From Acetivibrio cellulolyticus CD2 (GTDB taxonomy: Bacteria; Bacillota; Clostridia; Acetivibrionales; Acetivibrionaceae), in the NCBI RefSeq assembly GCF_000179595.2, contig NZ_JH556658.1, positions 521,403 through 585,402 of the forward strand: a DNA stretch of 64,000 bases, written 5' to 3'. The notes below the pieces were generated by a model, which did not search any database, was not told the origin of the DNA, and saw only the letters and a list, made by a program, of their open reading frames with translations. Below are positions 51,574 through 60,723 of this stretch, piece by piece (position 1 is the stretch's first letter; every line of letters starts with the position of its first letter). Made by a program: the position numbers and the translations under genes.

Positions 51574-54500
51574 TTATTCATCATAATACTGTTGTATCAT
51601 TTCATTCGATATATATCTTAGAAACAGTTTGTTGTCAGGATCTAAAAATATATTAAGAATATCAGGATCAAAAGTTTGGGCTGATTCACTCCTCATGATT
51701 TTTAAGGCTTCTTTTATAGGAATAGCCTTTCTGTATGGCCTGTCTGTAATTATTGCATCCCAATAATCCGCTATTGTTACTATTCTTGAGGAGATTGGTA
51801 TATCCAATCCCTTTAATCCGGAAGGATATCCTTTTCCGTTCCATTTCTCATGATGACAATAAACTATATTAATTGCTTCTTCCATATTTACCAGTTTTGA
51901 CAATACTTTTTTACCAATTTCAGGGTGCTTTTTAATTTCCTCAAATTCCTCTTCTGTAAGTTTCGAAGGTTTATTTAAAATATTGTCTTTAATACCGATC
52001 TTTCCAACATCATGAACGATGGAGCCTAAGAAAATTTCTCTGACTTCTTTTTCGGGCAGATTAATTGCAAGGGCAAGGTCTCTTGAATAATTACTGACCC
52101 TTTCTACGTGTTCGCCGGTATAATGGTCTTTTGATTCGATAGCTGTTGCCAATGAAAATAGAAAACCTTCAAGTTGCTGTTCCGCAAGCTTTTTGAGATT
52201 TAAAGCTATATTTTTTTCGGATATTATCTCTTTAGTCTGGGCATTTACTACTTCTTGCAAAAGGTTCTTTTCATCATTTAGAGCATTTCTCTGATCTTCA
52301 ATACTGTCTCTCAACTTTTTCATTTCAATGTTGCTCTTGATTTTTGCTTTAAGTTCATCCTGACTGAATGGTTTGAAAATAAAATCAATAGCACCTTCTT
52401 TTAAGGCAGTCAGTTTTACATCGTCCATAGTTTTGGCGGTTACAATAATTATTGGCAAGCCCCTTAATTCTTTCTTTGTTTTTGCGTGTTTTATAAATTC
52501 CAATCCATCCATCTCAGGCATCATAAAATCTGTAATTATTATGTCAGGTTTATATATTATAGACTTATCAATTCCTTCTACTCCGTTTTTACAGGTAATA
52601 AGATTATATTCGTTTTGAAGTAAGACTGTAAAAAGATTTCGCATATCTTTAGTGTCATCTATAACTAAAACGGTGTTTTTATTTACATCAAGGATTACTT
52701 CTTTTGATGAGTCATCTGAATCTATTCCCAAATCAGTGATTAAATCGTTTTGCTTAAACTTAATATCATCACATTTTGAGGCATTTTTTGATTCACAGAC
52801 AGGGAGTGAAACGGCAAAGACCGAACCTTTTCCTAAAATACTACTCACAGAAATTTTGCCTTCATGAAGTTCCACAATCTCTTTAGTATATGCAAGGCCA
52901 ATACCTGTTCCTCTTACTTTGGAACTTTTAGAATTTTCGATCTGGCTGAATCTGTCAAAAATAGTATCAAGTTTATCTTTGGGTATTCCTATCCCGGAAT
53001 CTTTGACTACAATTTCAAAACTGGTATCAAGTTTGTTTAACTCAATAATTATGTATCCTTCTGAATCGGTGAATTTTAGAGCGTTGGAAATAAGGTTGGC
53101 AATAACTGCTTCAAATAAATCCTTGTCAATAAAGCCAAAAGTATCATCAGCATTGTCAACAAAAATCATATTTATATTTTTTTGACTTGCAGAGGATTTT
53201 ACGGCTGAAATATATGAGGAAAGGAACCTGTTAATATTTACAGGTTGCCTGTTTAAAGTCATTTTGCCTGCTTGTATTTTTGAAAAATCCAATAGTGTAT
53301 TTATTAATTTTAAAAGTCTTAAAGCATTAGATTGAATTGTTTTAAATATATCTGAGTTCGGTTCAAGTGTATTTTTGTAATACTGTCCTGATAAAACAGC
53401 TTCAACTTGACCAAGAATTATTGTAAGCGGGGTTCTTAATTCATGTGAAACGTTCGAAAAGAAATCGGTTTTCGCCTGATCCAATTCTTTGAGTTTGTTG
53501 TTTGTCTCTATAAGCATACTCTCTATTTCTTTGTGTTCTGTTATTAGTTGTGTAAACTTTATTGCACTGCTTATCTGATGAGTCAAAAGATTGTAAAGTA
53601 CCCTGGAATCAGTGACATAGTCGATTATCATGATACCGAAGTGTTCTTCCTCAAAGTAAAGCGGCTTTACAACCATAATAAAATTTTTGGTCTTTGGAAA
53701 AAATTTTACCGGTAAAAGGTGATCGTTAAGAGAGTATTTTACTCCGACTCTTTCAGCATTAGACTCGCCATCCTTGCTTGCGATTATAAGTTCTATGCTG
53801 TCTGGAATTTCCCACTTGTCTTCCAGTGAATGTTTGATGGGTTTTTCATATAAACCTATGTAAAAGTTATTAAACTCAAGTTCACGATGTAAATGATCTA
53901 CCAGCGAGTATATTAAAGCGTCAAAATTTAGCTTATAAATAATGTTCTGAACACCTTTTCCGGAATTTGACCTTAGGTTCATAAAATTATTTATCAGCAT
54001 TGAGGTTTGTATATTGTTGTTTGTGTTATTTATCAGATGCAAAACATTTTGATAAATATAATTTAGGCCATTATTGTTTGAATCAAAGATTTCTTTATGA
54101 TAAAAGTTTTCAAAAAATTTGATGGATGCTTTTTTTATGTTTTCGAAAAAGTCAGGAACAGTTGAGTTTTCTATAAGAAAACAATAGAATTCCTGCAGAA
54201 AATCATCGATATCTATATTTTCTGGATTTTCTAGAGATAGATTAGAAAAAATGGTCTGGAGCTTTTGAGCGATTTCTTTATCTTTAAATAAAGCATCAAA
54301 CATATCTTTTTTATTCATTGGTTGTTCATTACTATGGTTATTTGAGTTTTTATCAAATGAGCTCTTTTCATTAGATAAAAATCTTTGAGAAGTTTCTTTA
54401 GGTATCAGGCATCCACAAGAAGACCTTATTACTAGCGATGTATCGAATATGTATTTTTTCTTGACAGGTTTATTAGAAAGCATGGATAAAATAATGTTTA

Positions 54501-55296
54501 CAGATTCTTCTGCAATTTCATAAAGCGGCTGTCTTATAGTTGTTAGGGGAGGAAGGTAAGATCTTGAACTTTCGATATCATCAAATCCAATTATTTTCAT
54601 ATCTTTTGGAATGCGTAAATTACCACGATATAATGCAGGAATAAGGCCTAAAGCCATTTCATCATTTGCTGAAATTATTGCTTCAATTTCCCTGAATATT
54701 CCGCTGGAGATTATATTCTTGCCTACTTCTGTCGCTTCGGTCTGAAGGAAGTTGCCATTAAAGATAATATCAGGATTAAAAGGAATATTCTGATCCTTTA
54801 GTTCTTCGATATAGGCATTAAACCTTTCATCTGCTTCATCATTTCCTATGGATCCTCTTAAAAATCCAATTTTTCTGATATTGTGTTGGTTTACTAGATG
54901 CCGGATTGCTTCTTTTATGCCAGATGAGTTGTTGACAATAAGACTTGGAATATTATCAAGTTCTACCCCAATGCTTACTACTGGAATGCCATAGGAATAG
55001 CGAATATATTCAAAGATTTCTTTCTTGTTTATTTTGCCACCCATAAATGAAGCTGAAGCAAGAATAATTCCATCGAGATTTTTTTTGTTTATCAAGTCAA
55101 TAAGAGTATTGTACTGGTATTGATGGTCCCATTCGATACCAGTAAAACGGCAAGGAAATATAAGGATGTTTATATGGTACTTTTGAGTTAAATTTTTTAA
55201 AGCAGTGCCTAAGTGTTCTGCATAATAGGATCTAAGATCACTTACAACAAACCCTATTGTTGGTACATTTTTTCCTTCTTTAAATATATTTGCCAT
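51574..55296 (-). CDS. LacI-type sensor / histidine kinase / receiver / HD-GYP hybrid
   Basis: 1240 aa, no transmembrane helix. Order: periplasmic-binding-like LacI sensor without a DNA-binding head (about 12-310; TIGFVVSDLRSYYAEHLG...GFDDIESSRSYLPPLTTIRQP), helical and GAF-like middle region (about 340-590), coiled coil, HisKA with phospho-His in SNVSHELRTPLT (about 617), HATPase (SNALKFTDSEG about 735, DSGIGIPKDKLD), receiver with phospho-Asp in DIIITDFMMPEMDG (about 920), and HD-GYP c-di-GMP phosphodiesterase (HVERVSNYS, HDVGKIGI, HHEKWNGKGYPSG, about 1062-1160). A cytosolic ligand, perhaps a sugar or nucleoside, probably controls c-di-GMP hydrolysis through phosphorelay. Monocistronic. 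Confidence 0.88.
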   Translation of the reverse strand: MANIFKEGKNVPTIGFVVSDLRSYYAEHLGTALKNLTQKYHINILIFPCRFTGIEWDHQYQYNTLIDLINKKNLDGIILASASFMGGKINKKEIFEYIRYSYGIPVVSIGVELDNIPSLIVNNSSGIKEAIRHLVNQHNIRKIGFLRGSIGNDEADERFNAYIEELKDQNIPFNPDIIFNGNFLQTEATEVGKNIISSGIFREIEAIISANDEMALGLIPALYRGNLRIPKDMKIIGFDDIESSRSYLPPLTTIRQPLYEIAEESVNIILSMLSNKPVKKKYIFDTSLVIRSSCGCLIPKETSQRFLSNEKSSFDKNSNNHSNEQPMNKKDMFDALFKDKEIAQKLQTIFSNLSLENPENIDIDDFLQEFYCFLIENSTVPDFFENIKKASIKFFENFYHKEIFDSNNNGLNYIYQNVLHLINNTNNNIQTSMLINNFMNLRSNSGKGVQNIIYKLNFDALIYSLVDHLHRELEFNNFYIGLYEKPIKHSLEDKWEIPDSIELIIASKDGESNAERVGVKYSLNDHLLPVKFFPKTKNFIMVVKPLYFEEEHFGIMIIDYVTDSRVLYNLLTHQISSAIKFTQLITEHKEIESMLIETNNKLKELDQAKTDFFSNVSHELRTPLTIILGQVEAVLSGQYYKNTLEPNSDIFKTIQSNALRLLKLINTLLDFSKIQAGKMTLNRQPVNINRFLSSYISAVKSSASQKNINMIFVDNADDTFGFIDKDLFEAVIANLISNALKFTDSEGYIIIELNKLDTSFEIVVKDSGIGIPKDKLDTIFDRFSQIENSKSSKVRGTGIGLAYTKEIVELHEGKISVSSILGKGSVFAVSLPVCESKNASKCDDIKFKQNDLITDLGIDSDDSSKEVILDVNKNTVLVIDDTKDMRNLFTVLLQNEYNLITCKNGVEGIDKSIIYKPDIIITDFMMPEMDGLEFIKHAKTKKELRGLPIIIVTAKTMDDVKLTALKEGAIDFIFKPFSQDELKAKIKSNIEMKKLRDSIEDQRNALNDEKNLLQEVVNAQTKEIISEKNIALNLKKLAEQQLEGFLFSLATAIESKDHYTGEHVERVSNYSRDLALAINLPEKEVREIFLGSIVHDVGKIGIKDNILNKPSKLTEEEFEEIKKHPEIGKKVLSKLVNMEEAINIVYCHHEKWNGKGYPSGLKGLDIPISSRIVTIADYWDAIITDRPYRKAIPIKEALKIMRSESAQTFDPDILNIFLDPDNKLFLRYISNEMIQQYYDE

Positions 55297-55541
55297 AGGT
55301 ACTTTTCCTGTGAAAAATCACAAGATTAACCTCCATAAAATATTTATTGCGGAAACCGATTAAGAGCTATATATGAAGTGATATTATATATTTTATCACA
55401 TATGATATTTTTCGGCAATATATAACAAAATCCTTAATGTCTATTTAGTTTTGTAGATATATAATAAGTAAAATAGATTGGAAGTATAAGACAAATGGTA
55501 TATAATAGTGGTTATAAAATTTTATCCAGGGGGCGGCATAA

Positions 55542-55679
55542 ATGAAGATAATTATTGTTTCTCAAGGGTCGCAAGGTGACATCAACCCATTTTTATCACT
55601 TGGAAGAAAGTTGAAATCCCAAGGCCATGGTGTGGTTTTTTGTGGGTCTAAAGAAAACCAGAGTATTAACAAATATTAG
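55542..55679 (+). pseudogene. N-terminal fragment of an MGT-type glycosyltransferase
   Basis: 45 codons: MKIIIVSQGSQGDINPFLSL then GRKLKSQGHGVVF..., the start of UDP-glycosyltransferases (G-x-x-GD-(V/I)-x-P-x-L-x-LG-x-x-L-x-x-xGHxV). The reading ends at TAG 55677 and no continuation is found before the next gene 13 bases on. It has a strong GGGGGCGG ribosome site, so it may still be translated into a useless peptide that leads into the DinB gene. Confidence 0.75.
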
Positions 55680-55692
55680 GAGGGATTAATCG

Positions 55693-56178
55693 ATGAAAGA
55701 TACTGCTGCTGATTTGGAAAGCATAGTAGAGCTATTTAAAGAGGAGTATTTGAATCTAAATGATTTATTAGCAGAGACAAAAATTTCAGAAGATAAGTGG
55801 ACACTGAAAGAAATTATAGGGCATTTGATTGATTCGGCTTCAAATAATCATCAACGATTTATCAGGCTAAAATTATCTGATGAAATTGAGTTCCCAGATT
55901 ACAAAAATGAAGAATGGCTACAAGTTCAAAGTTATAACGAAATGAAGTTCTCAGATCTTGTTTCATTGTTTTACTATTTTAATAAACTAATGGTAAACAT
56001 CATTGGGAATATTGAACCCAAAAGTTTAAATAATCGATGGAATGTAGACTGGGATGAGAATACATCATTTATAACTCTAGAAAAATTAGCAATACATTAT
56101 GTTGAACATATAAAAGGGCATATGGTCCATTTCCGTGAAAGATTGTCTGAGGTTGAAAACTTTAAAAGAGAGATATAA
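55693..56178 (+). CDS. DinB-family protein
   Basis: 161-aa four-helix bundle. Three metal-binding His positions of the DinB/YfiT superfamily are present: GHLIDSASNNHQRF (about 40), and HYVEHIKGHMVHF near residue 137. Such proteins are thought to be metal-dependent thiol transferases or hydrolases. AGGAGGGATTAATCG precedes the start, inside a decayed operon. Confidence 0.75.
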   Translation: MKDTAADLESIVELFKEEYLNLNDLLAETKISEDKWTLKEIIGHLIDSASNNHQRFIRLKLSDEIEFPDYKNEEWLQVQSYNEMKFSDLVSLFYYFNKLMVNIIGNIEPKSLNNRWNVDWDENTSFITLEKLAIHYVEHIKGHMVHFRERLSEVENFKREI

Positions 56179-56191
56179 GGAGTAGTGAACT

Positions 56192-56401
56192 TTGGAGATT
56201 GATTTAATTAAGATTGAAAATTTAGCATTGAGACAGGAATATGTTGAAGAATATAGATGCAAAAATATTGGGTATGAAAGAGTGTTTTTAAGGACGGAGA
56301 CAGCTTCAGAATATTATAGAAAAAGAGGTTGGATTTTTAGTGAAGATGTTATAGATGAATATGGAGAGGAAACAAGTGTGTTTTATAGAGAGGGGTTATA
56401 A
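56192..56401 (+). pseudogene. Internally deleted GNAT acetyltransferase
   Basis: 69 codons from a TTG after GGAGTAG. Residues 1-20 (LIKIENLALRQEYVEEY) match the opening of a GNAT family. Residues about 30-69 (ERVFLRTETASEYYRKRGWIFSEDVIDEYGEETSVFYR) match the closing segment (TETA-x-x-YY-x-x-x-GW). The acetyl-CoA-binding core is missing, so it cannot be active. Its end overlaps the ribosome site of the next gene. Confidence 0.65.
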
Positions 56402-56402
56402 A

Positions 56403-57143
56403 ATGTCTTTAAAGAAGAAATTATTAATCGTTATTTCAGTTTCATCGCTGCTGATTTTTAGCGGTTGTACTGGAAATACTCAGGAGATGGCAGTTGAACC
56501 TGTATTGCTTGACAACACAATATTGAGACCTGATTTTTATCTGCATGGTACTGATTTTGAAGCAGGTACAGCTTTTGCAGTTGAAATTCCGGAGAAAAAT
56601 GCTTCCATGGTTTTAACAGCATTGCATTTATTTGGGCCGGATGGAGGATTGGAGGAAGAGATCCCTTCTTCAGAACTGGCAGATAACATTCAAAAAGTAA
56701 CTTTTTCCGATGCTTTTACAGGTGAAGCGTGTGGAGAATGTGTTGAAGTATTAAGTATACCTGATGCAGAGGTATCTTCAGGAGTTGATAAAGACATTGC
56801 TGCTTTTTACTATGGAGATGATATGAAAGTTCCTAAATTAAAGATATCCAGTAAATTGCCAAAAAAAGGTGAAACTATATGGCTTGCTGCTTCAGTAATG
56901 ACTGCACCAGAGGACAAAAAGCTTCATAAAGCAACTGTAAGAAGTGCCTCTAAGAAAATGCTTACGTTTGAATATGAAGATGAAGGTATTATGATAACGG
57001 CTACAAGCGGTGCACCAATTCTCAATTCAAAAGGCGAGGTAGTAGGTATAAATATTGGCGGTTATGAGGATGGTAAAACGGTTACAGGATGTGCCAATCC
57101 ATGCACTAGCTTCAAAGAGATGATTATGGATGCTTTGAAATAA
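56403..57143 (+). CDS. Trypsin-like peptidase-fold lipoprotein
   Basis: ATG 56403 directly after GAGAGGGGTTATAA. 246 aa. Lipoprotein signal with lipobox IFSGC (Cys22). A chymotrypsin-fold pattern follows: FEAGTAFAVEIPEKNASMVLTALHLF with the putative His, DKDIAAFY with a possible Asp, and ATSGAPILNSKGEVVGINIGG with the putative Ser in TSGAP in place of G-N-S-G-G-P. Could be an active surface protease or a degenerate one. Genes on both sides are damaged; this one is intact. Confidence 0.7.
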   Translation: MSLKKKLLIVISVSSLLIFSGCTGNTQEMAVEPVLLDNTILRPDFYLHGTDFEAGTAFAVEIPEKNASMVLTALHLFGPDGGLEEEIPSSELADNIQKVTFSDAFTGEACGECVEVLSIPDAEVSSGVDKDIAAFYYGDDMKVPKLKISSKLPKKGETIWLAASVMTAPEDKKLHKATVRSASKKMLTFEYEDEGIMITATSGAPILNSKGEVVGINIGGYEDGKTVTGCANPCTSFKEMIMDALK

Positions 57144-57205
57144 CTAATCACCATTGACTATAACCTTGGGTACTGGTTTATTATAAATTTGAGGTGATGA
57201 TGAAT

Positions 57206-58092
57206 ATGTTAATTAATGATGTATGTAAAGCCTGTGTACTTACAAAAAAGGCAATTGAATATTATGTGGAACAAGGATTAATCTCACCAAGAATTTGTAT
57301 AAACGGCTATCGTGATTTCAGTCAATCTGATGTTGAGAAGCTGAAGAAAATATCTATGCTGAGAAAACTGGATTTAGGAACGGAAAGCATACGAAGTGTT
57401 TTAAACAGTGAAAATCCTTCCGAGATATTGTGTAAAATAGCTAATGAAAAAGAAATAAAACTGGATATAGGAAAATCTAAAATAGAATTAATTAAAAACT
57501 TGGAGAAGGAAGTTCTTGGAATGATATTGGTAAAGAAATTAAACTTTTGTCTGAAAAACAAACAATAATGGAAAAATTGTTAGATGTATTTCCTGGTTAT
57601 TATGGTCGGTTCTTAAGCGTGCATTTTGAACAATTTCTTAATGAACCTATTGTAACAGAGGAACAAAATAAAGCTTACAGTAATATAGTTGAGTTTTTGG
57701 ACAGTATTAATAATTTTTCAATGTCTCCTGAACTTAAGAGCTTTTTGAATGAAAATACTACGCATATCACTAAAGAAGCAATGAAAGATGTCTCAATAAA
57801 TATGGTACATGCAATACAAGACATGGATAAATTTTTAGCAGACAATAAAGAGTTTTTAGAAAAGTATGTTGCTTATAAAAATTCTGATGAATACAAGAAT
57901 TCTCCTGCTTTTGAGTTGCAATTACTATTAAAAGATTTTAATAGAACGAGTGGCTATTATGATATTTTTATAGAGAACATGAAAAAACTCAGTCCTAAAT
58001 ACGAGCAATATCATGAAATGTTAGAGGCTGCAAATGAGACTTTAATGTCTCAATATCCGGATATAGCTAAATGGGAAAAGAGCAAAGATTGA
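57206..58092 (+). pseudogene. MerR-family regulator split by a frameshift
   Basis: 57206-57568 reads a MerR helix-turn-helix (LINDVCKACVLTKKAIEYYVEQGLISPRI..GYRDFSQSDVEKLKKI) and then loses its frame, ending FCLKNKQ. The downstream frame, which reads IGKEIKLLSEKQTIMEKLLDVFPGYYGRF before and after ATG 57547, continues the same protein to 58092. Joining the two with a one-base shift at about 57515-57530 gives a protein of about 295 residues, typical of two-domain MerR regulators whose effector domain carries that FPGYYGRF motif. Start ATG 57206 follows GAGGTGATGATGAAT. Frameshift or sequencing error. Confidence 0.8.
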
Positions 58093-58738
58093 AGACTGTG
58101 CTAAATAAATATCAAATTTATTTTATAGATTTTGTAGTACTGGATTTCTGATTGCTTTTTGAAAATGATAAACAAAAAAAGTTTGTTCTCTAATTATGCA
58201 AAATAATGTTTATTGGTTCACTAAATTATTCGGTGCTAAATTCACCTTTCTTTTGATTTACTCATATCGTAGAATAAGATTCCGTAATCTATAAAATTTA
58301 CTTCAAAATTAAAGTTATTAAATTTTAGTAAATATTATTAAATTTTAGTAAAATTTATACAGGTACTTGACAAAATATGATAAAATTTATTAAAATATCC
58401 ATGGTAACAACTGCATAATAAAACAGAATTATGTTGATTGAGTAATAATTATACATAATGTAGAGATTGCTGTGACTAAAAAAATAGCTTTTTTAAGTCT
58501 TAGCAAATTTATGGAATGTGTTAATTTTTATTGGGGAGTAAATATTTTTATATGATGGTTTGTTGACTTCTATATTCTAGAGTAGTTCGTTAACGTATAT
58601 TATTCTATCTATATTTCCCAAAACGTTTTTTATGGTTTGTAATTAGGTTGAAAATATCTAGCAAAATGACAATTTAATAATTTATTTTAACATCTAAAAC
58701 ATACTATTAATCATTATTATAAGGGGAGTGCGTATTCT
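58093..58738. promoter_or_regulatory. 646-base leader region of the NRPS cluster
   Basis: Very AT-rich, no gene. It holds two copies of TATTAAATTTTAGTAAA (58316-58332 and 58336-58352, period 20). Next comes a candidate promoter TTGACA (58367-58372), 18 bases, TAAAAT (58391-58396). About 340 bases separate this from the exporter gene. A period near two helix turns suits binding of a regulator to the two repeats. Confidence 0.45.
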
Positions 58739-60685
58739 TTGCTAAACAGTGGTTTATCTATAACAATTATCATAGCTTGTGTTGGACTTGCCTTGGTAAC
58801 CCTTTTTTACATCGGACTTTCTTTTGTTGAAACATTCAGAAAAGAAAGAGTGTTTAAAGGAAATGGGATTAAAGGAGTTGCTACAATACTTGGAGCATTT
58901 GCTGTTATAGGCGGTTTCGAGTACTGCCTTTACAATGCGCCCACAGTTTTGGCACAAGGCTTTTCATGGCCAATGTTAGAAGAGTGGGGGCCTGCGTATT
59001 TTATTCAGGCAATATTTTGCCTTGCTATTGTTGTACCGATTTTCGGGATTTATTTCATTCAAACTCATTTTTGGGAAAAGCGTGATGATAAGCCCTATTT
59101 TATGATTATTGTTTTTAGCATTATAAGCGGTATAGGCAATTCTATGATTATTTTTATAATCAATGAAGCCTTAAACCGTACTTTTAACGGTGAAAGCCGG
59201 AGAGCAGCTTTTGAAAGCCGACTTTATCTTTTCTTTATACTGGGGATTGTTCTATTTGCGATAGCTTCAATCGTTGCAAGAAAACGCCTAGTTGTTCTTA
59301 CAAGTTATTTCGTATATGAGAAACGTATCTTTATCATTAATAAGATTATAAAAGTCAATTATGATAGATATGAGCAAATAAAGCAAGAAAACACAATGGC
59401 AGCTCTTAACAACGATACTGAGGTGATTAGCGGTTTTGTAACAATATTGGTTAATGGTTTGACAGGAATCATAACCATGATAACCTGCTTTATCTATCTA
59501 TGCACTATGACCTTGTATGGTACGCTTTTTACAATTATGATACTGGTTTTGGCGGTTTTGGTTTTCTTGAGGGCAAGCAGTAATGCTGAAAAAATGTTTG
59601 AAATAAACAGGGATGCACAAAATGTATTTTTTAAGAACATTTACGGTTTGGTCTATGGTTTCAGGGAGCTATTTATAAACAAGAAGAAGCGTGAAGAGTT
59701 TTGTGAAGATGTGTGTGATACATGCGCTTTGAACCGGGATACAAGGATAAAGGGTGAGTTCAGCCTTATAAATGCAGCAGTATTTGGCGAGACATTGTAC
59801 ATAGGTGTCATAGGGCTCATTGTATTTATTTTTCCAATGCTTTTTTACAATATCCAGGAAAATACGTTCAGAAATTATGTGACTGTGTGTTTGTATTTAG
59901 GCGGAATGGTAAACTCTGAAGTAAGCTTGATTTCGGGATTAATGCGTGTTTTGGTTAGTTGGAAGAGAATTAAGGAATACAATGAAGCAATTTCAATGGA
60001 AGAAGACAGTGTAGCTAAAGTAGATACATTGGAACAGGTCAAATCCAAAAAGGAAAATCTCACTATCAGCTTTAGAGACGTTACCTTCAGCTATAAGAAC
60101 GAAGATGGAGAGCAATTTACTGTAGGTCCTATTAATTATGACTTTAAATCAGGAGAAATTGTCTTTATTTCAGGTGGTAATGGAAGCGGTAAATCTACAC
60201 TGGCAAAAATGCTTACAGGTCTTTACAGACCTGACAGCGGAGAAATAACTGTCAATGGCCGGAAGGTTGATTGTGAAACTTTAGGAAGCTATTTTACAAC
60301 GGTTTACAGTGATTTTTATCTCTTTGAAAAGCTATACGGTATTCCTCACAACGAAAAGCAGAAGGAAATTGAAAAGTATTTGAAGGTTCTCAAGATAGAT
60401 AATAAAGTTCAGGTGAATGATGGAGTTTTCAGCACTGTTAAGTTGTCTACCGGTCAAAGGAAAAGGATGGCGCTTCTTGTAAGCTATTTGGAAGACCGTG
60501 AGGCTTTCTTGTTTGATGAGTGGGCAGCGGATCAGGACCCTGAATTTAAGCGGTTTTTCTATCAGGAGATTCTGCCTGAACTTAAAGCAAAAGGAAAAAC
60601 AATAATAGCAATAACTCACGATGACCGTTACTTTGGTGAAGCGGACAAGCATATTAAGATGGAAATGGGCAAGATTGTAAGTTGA
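58739..60685 (+). CDS. Cyclic-peptide exporter ABC transporter (SyrD/PvdE/YojI type)
   Basis: TTG start with AAGGGGAG upstream. 648 aa, fused membrane and ATPase domains. Three hydrophobic segments near the N-terminus (about 7-125) precede the six-helix exporter domain (about 120-400). ATPase: Walker A GGNGSGKST (about 479-487), signature STGQRKRMALL, and Walker B followed by DEWAADQDPEF (about 593), a sequence typical of the SyrD/PvdE/YojI class rather than other exporters. It is about 100 residues longer than PvdE. Exports a peptide made by the adjacent NRPS. First gene of the cluster. Confidence 0.88.
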   Translation: MLNSGLSITIIIACVGLALVTLFYIGLSFVETFRKERVFKGNGIKGVATILGAFAVIGGFEYCLYNAPTVLAQGFSWPMLEEWGPAYFIQAIFCLAIVVPIFGIYFIQTHFWEKRDDKPYFMIIVFSIISGIGNSMIIFIINEALNRTFNGESRRAAFESRLYLFFILGIVLFAIASIVARKRLVVLTSYFVYEKRIFIINKIIKVNYDRYEQIKQENTMAALNNDTEVISGFVTILVNGLTGIITMITCFIYLCTMTLYGTLFTIMILVLAVLVFLRASSNAEKMFEINRDAQNVFFKNIYGLVYGFRELFINKKKREEFCEDVCDTCALNRDTRIKGEFSLINAAVFGETLYIGVIGLIVFIFPMLFYNIQENTFRNYVTVCLYLGGMVNSEVSLISGLMRVLVSWKRIKEYNEAISMEEDSVAKVDTLEQVKSKKENLTISFRDVTFSYKNEDGEQFTVGPINYDFKSGEIVFISGGNGSGKSTLAKMLTGLYRPDSGEITVNGRKVDCETLGSYFTTVYSDFYLFEKLYGIPHNEKQKEIEKYLKVLKIDNKVQVNDGVFSTVKLSTGQRKRMALLVSYLEDREAFLFDEWAADQDPEFKRFFYQEILPELKAKGKTIIAITHDDRYFGEADKHIKMEMGKIVS

Positions 60686-60723
60686 CATCAAGACGCAATA
60701 GATCATTAGAAGGGGATAGGAGT

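Noticed and set aside
58316-58352. CRISPR repeat
   Set aside because: Only two 17-bp units with a three-base gap; no spacers and no cas genes.
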